Virus record (IMG/VR): IMGVR_UViG_3300038701_001456
Location: 1 to 21,371 of that record
Direction: 5' to 3' (one strand)
Length of the DNA: 21,371 bases
From: a virus
Made by a program: the position numbers and the translations under genes. Of the stretch, positions 19,468 through 21,371 are shown one piece after another; position 1 is the stretch's first letter, and each line of letters begins with the position of its first letter. The notes below the pieces were generated by a model that did no database searches, was not told the origin of the DNA, and was given only the letters and a program-made list of their open reading frames with translations.

Positions 19468-19503
19468 TAAAAAAAGCCTTAAAGATGTTGCTTTAAGACT
19501 TTT
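19468..19503 (-). terminator. Terminator/attenuator before the DUF5675 gene
   Basis: AAAAG-C-CTTAAAG (19472-19484) pairs with CTTTAAG-A-CTTTT (19491-19503), 12 bp with one mismatch and a 6-nt loop. Read leftward it ends in TTTTTTT. It lies about 45 bp after a leftward promoter and 68 bp before the DUF5675 start. Confidence 0.7.
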
Positions 19504-19548
19504 AAAAAATGGTAACACTGTAAGAAGTGTAGGTTTTAAATCGCATTT

Positions 19549-19578
19549 CAAATATATGAATTAAATTGTTAATACAAA
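19549..19578 (-). promoter_or_regulatory. Bacteroidetes promoter in front of the lysis genes
   Basis: Read leftward, TTTG (19578-19575), an 18-bp spacer and TATATTTG (19556-19549) match the consensus. Transcription should start near 19542, so the RNA meets the terminator at 19503-19468 after about 40-75 nt. Confidence 0.6.
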
Positions 19579-19591
19579 AATAAAATACATA

Positions 19592-19909
19592 TTATTTATC
19601 AAAAAAACCTAAAATTTTTAATAATATTGAGCCAATAGTAGCAAATATAGCAATAGAAACCGCTATTTTTCCAGCAGTTACTTTGTTCTTTAACTCTAAA
19701 CTATCCACTCTTGGTTTTAACTCTTCTAAATCTTCTATAATACCTTTACGTTTAGTTAATGGGTTTGTCTGTAATATATCGTCTATCTTTTGGTTAAACA
19801 AATCTTGCTTATTCATAAAATTAGATATATTAACAGATAGCTTTAATTGTTCTTGTGCCATTCTCTTTTGTTCCTCCCTTATCTCGTTTATTATTTCCTT
19901 TTGCGTCAT
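19592..19909 (-). CDS. Coiled-coil protein with C-terminal membrane helix (holin-like)
   Basis: A 105-aa protein. Residues 1-75 are charged helix with coiled-coil spacing (MTQKEIINEIREEQKRMAQE, then LEELKPRVDSLELKNKV). Residues 80-100 form one hydrophobic helix (GKIAVSIAIFATIGSILLKI) followed by a short basic tail (FFDK), so the protein is tail-anchored. Such layouts occur in phage holin-associated or haemolysin XhlA-like proteins. It overlaps the 65-aa two-helix gene by ATGA. Together they probably form or regulate the membrane lesion that times lysis. Confidence 0.55.
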   Translation of the reverse strand: MTQKEIINEIREEQKRMAQEQLKLSVNISNFMNKQDLFNQKIDDILQTNPLTKRKGIIEDLEELKPRVDSLELKNKVTAGKIAVSIAIFATIGSILLKILGFFDK

Positions 19910-20103
19910 TTCTTTAACGTAATTTTAGATATGATTCCTTTTACTATTTCTTTTAAAGTATTATTTTCAAACAGAAACAAAGAAGCACCAACGATAACAT
20001 ATATAACAATTCTGTATATTTCAGCTTTGTGTGTCATTTCATACACTGCAAATATCCAAAATACTAATCCTAATAAATTTGTTACTATGTTTTTAAAGTT
20101 CAT
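19906..20103 (-). CDS. Holin-like two-helix membrane protein
   Basis: A 65-aa protein with two predicted membrane helices (residues about 6-23, IVTNLLGLVFWIFAVYEM, and 28-45, EIYRIVIYVIVGASLFLF) and a basic C-terminus (KGIISKITLKK). Size, two helices and basic tail fit class II holins. It overlaps the next gene by ATGA, which encodes a coiled-coil membrane protein, and lies between tail-fibre and cell-wall genes. Holin identity is inferred from topology and context. Confidence 0.55.
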   Translation of the reverse strand: MNFKNIVTNLLGLVFWIFAVYEMTHKAEIYRIVIYVIVGASLFLFENNTLKEIVKGIISKITLKK

Positions 20104-20129
20104 CTTACAATAGTTCTTTTAATATCCAC

Positions 20130-20462
20130 TTATATTTTATATTTTTCGTAGTCCAAACCTAAAAAAGAATGTACTCCATCTCCATTTACATCAACTGCAT
20201 AAGACTTCCAACCATAAGGATGGTCATCTAAATCATTCCATAAAACATCAACGTGCCATTTGTCAGACAATACAGGTGCAACCAATTCGCTACCCTCTTC
20301 ATCGTATTGACCTTGCTCTAGAACAATGTTACCTAAATGTACAATAGTATGTTTATGTGTTTGGTATTCGTTACCATTTTCATCTTGTGCAGTACCTAAA
20401 GATTTGATTTTAGATTCTGCTTGTTCTTGGTCAAGAAATTCGTATTTGGCTATTCTTATCAT
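20130..20462 (-). CDS. Conserved hypothetical phage protein near tail fibre
   Basis: A 110-aa acidic protein: MIRIAKYEFLDQEQAESKIK, a QTHKHTIVHLGNIVLEQGQY strand pair and VLSDKWHVDVLWNDLDDHPY, GWKSYAVDVNGDGVHSFLG. The 'hVDVLW' and 'W..Y.vdv...gvHsF' blocks recall a small protein that commonly lies beside tail-fibre genes in Bacteroidetes phages. No membrane segment. It may be a fibre-associated or chaperone-like protein; its function is unknown. Confidence 0.55.
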   Translation of the reverse strand: MIRIAKYEFLDQEQAESKIKSLGTAQDENGNEYQTHKHTIVHLGNIVLEQGQYDEEGSELVAPVLSDKWHVDVLWNDLDDHPYGWKSYAVDVNGDGVHSFLGLDYEKYKI

Positions 20463-20568
20463 AATTTTATTATTTTAATCACTTTTGGTTATAACTATTG
20501 GTTATTATATTATTTATATTTTTACTCTTGTTCGTTTAATGAGTGTAATTGTTACTCTTATATTTTTG

Positions 20569-21371
20569 TTAATTTACTAATGCTTCACATTCTGCATCAC
20601 TTAAAGCAGTATTGTCTATTGTAAAATTTTTTATTTTTAATTCAGTATTATCCCCATAAAAATTAATATAACCCAAATCTCTTTGTGTTGTTAATGTTCC
20701 ACTTAAACTTGAACCTTTACCAAATATTTTATACGAATTACCATCTACTCTAATTACAAATTTATTGTTACTACTTACAATAGTAGTGTTAATTGGGTAA
20801 CTTGCATCTAAATTATTAAATACCCTTATACCTCCTGAAAAGTTTCTTAAAGTAAAAGACAAACTATTGCTACTATTATTAATAGAACTAAATATTTTGT
20901 TACTATCAATATTGGTTAAATCAACATCTAAAAATAAAGTATAAGAATTACCTATATTTAAAGGAGTTAAATCTAATTGATTTGGTGCTGCATCAGCCAC
21001 TCTTGTCCCAATACTCCCTTGCGTTGGTATGTACGAAGTAGGATATCCGACCTCTAATTGAGCTCCATAAGTATATATAAATCCTAAACTATTATCATTA
21101 GTTCCATCAGTTCCTTGAAATCTAATTGATGAACCACCACTATAACTACTCGTTATTGAACACCTATACCAATCATCATTAAAACTTTCTATTTTTGAAC
21201 TTTCTAAAGTTGAACCTGTTTCTGATAAAATAGTTCCATTTTCTAAATCAAAATAAGCATAATCTCCACCTAAAAATAATTTTAAATCTGTTAAATCTCC
21301 TTTTTTAGCAAACAAAGAAAAAGTTTCATTTCCTGTTAAAGTGGTATTTATTCTTGCGTAACCACCACTAA
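20569..21371 (-). CDS. Tail fibre / spike protein, N-terminus cut by window edge
   Basis: The leftward frame is open from the right edge to TAA 20569, about 267 codons; the true start lies outside the window. The visible part begins SGGYARINTTLTGNETFSLF and includes WYRCSITSSYSGGSSIRF, then GAQLEVGYPTSYIPTQGS and IGTRVADAAP, a block found in many phage fibre, head-spike and carbohydrate-binding proteins. The C-terminal half (NSYTLFLDVDLTNI..., LGYINFYGDNTELKIKNFTI) is a concanavalin/LamG-like beta sandwich. It should bind a host surface polysaccharide. No peptidase S74 chaperone domain is visible. It lies upstream of the lysis genes on the same strand. Confidence 0.75.
   Translation of the reverse strand, partial: SGGYARINTTLTGNETFSLFAKKGDLTDLKLFLGGDYAYFDLENGTILSETGSTLESSKIESFNDDWYRCSITSSYSGGSSIRFQGTDGTNDNSLGFIYTYGAQLEVGYPTSYIPTQGSIGTRVADAAPNQLDLTPLNIGNSYTLFLDVDLTNIDSNKIFSSINNSSNSLSFTLRNFSGGIRVFNNLDASYPINTTIVSSNNKFVIRVDGNSYKIFGKGSSLSGTLTTQRDLGYINFYGDNTELKIKNFTIDNTALSDAECEALVN

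Noticed and set aside
19683-20113. Two rightward hydrophobic frames over the holin-like genes
   Set aside because: They mirror the leftward membrane and coiled-coil genes, which are coupled by ATGA.
20463-20568. Partial repeats (GGTTAT, TTACTCTT) in the gap before the tail-fibre gene
   Set aside because: Copies are short and irregular in very AT-rich DNA; no stable stem or promoter box was found.
20421-20624. Rightward Tyr/Cys-rich frame
   Set aside because: It bridges the ends of two leftward genes and an AT-rich gap with no promoter; composition looks non-coding.
1-21371. tRNA genes, CRISPR arrays, integrase, transposase
   Set aside because: No cloverleaf-like segment, regular spacer array or recombinase motif was seen on either strand by eye.

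Overview
The window reads as part of the genome of a tailed double-stranded DNA phage (or prophage) of a Bacteroidetes host, most likely a flavobacterium. The DNA is strongly AT-rich and genes are short, tightly packed and often joined by ATGA or TAATG overlaps. Shine-Dalgarno sequences are absent before most starts, and the clearest promoters match the Bacteroidetes consensus (TTG or TTTG, about 19 bp, then TAnnTTTG). Recognisable genes include both terminase subunits, a Rad52-type annealing protein, a DUF3127 SSB-like protein, a 5'-3' exonuclease, a DnaQ-like exonuclease, a Holliday-junction-resolvase-like nuclease, a sigma factor, a DUF5675 protein, holin-like proteins and a tail fibre. No integrase, repressor, tRNA or CRISPR was found.

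Layout. (1) 1-2254, leftward: a neck/tail module with a tail-assembly-chaperone-like gene carrying a -1 frameshift site, two tail-completion-like genes and a structural protein cut by the window edge. (2) 2346-4555, rightward: small accessory genes, including a DnaA-C-like protein and an ExoX-C-like protein, then a 49-bp tandem repeat. (3) 4592-6266, leftward: a promoter, six small genes around one conserved 275-aa protein, and a shared bidirectional terminator. (4) 6476-6860, rightward: one gene bracketed by four copies of a 19-bp repeat. (5) 7058-18116, leftward: the packaging, recombination, replication and regulation module. (6) 18117-18408: a gene-free interval with a rightward promoter and three hairpins. 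(7) 18409-21371, leftward: lysis genes, a conserved small protein and the C-terminal part of a tail fibre.

How the genes fit together. The exonuclease, Rad52-like protein, SSB-like protein, RecA-like ATPase and resolvase make a plausible phage recombination/replication set. The sigma factor may direct host RNA polymerase to phage promoters. TerS/TerL package DNA, and the holin-like, DUF5675 and membrane proteins probably act in lysis.

Most notable points: terL is interrupted inside its Walker A motif by 7 extra bases with an in-frame TGA, next to a free-standing HNH homing endonuclease. The tail chaperone gene has a T-rich -1 slippery site leading into an 86-codon extension that ends in a TAATG junction. 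A CxxC module is duplicated across a single stop codon. An M15-peptidase-like protein has lost most of its zinc ligands. A 344-bp cassette-like insertion is bounded by direct repeats. Two promoter/hairpin regions could encode small RNAs or attenuators.
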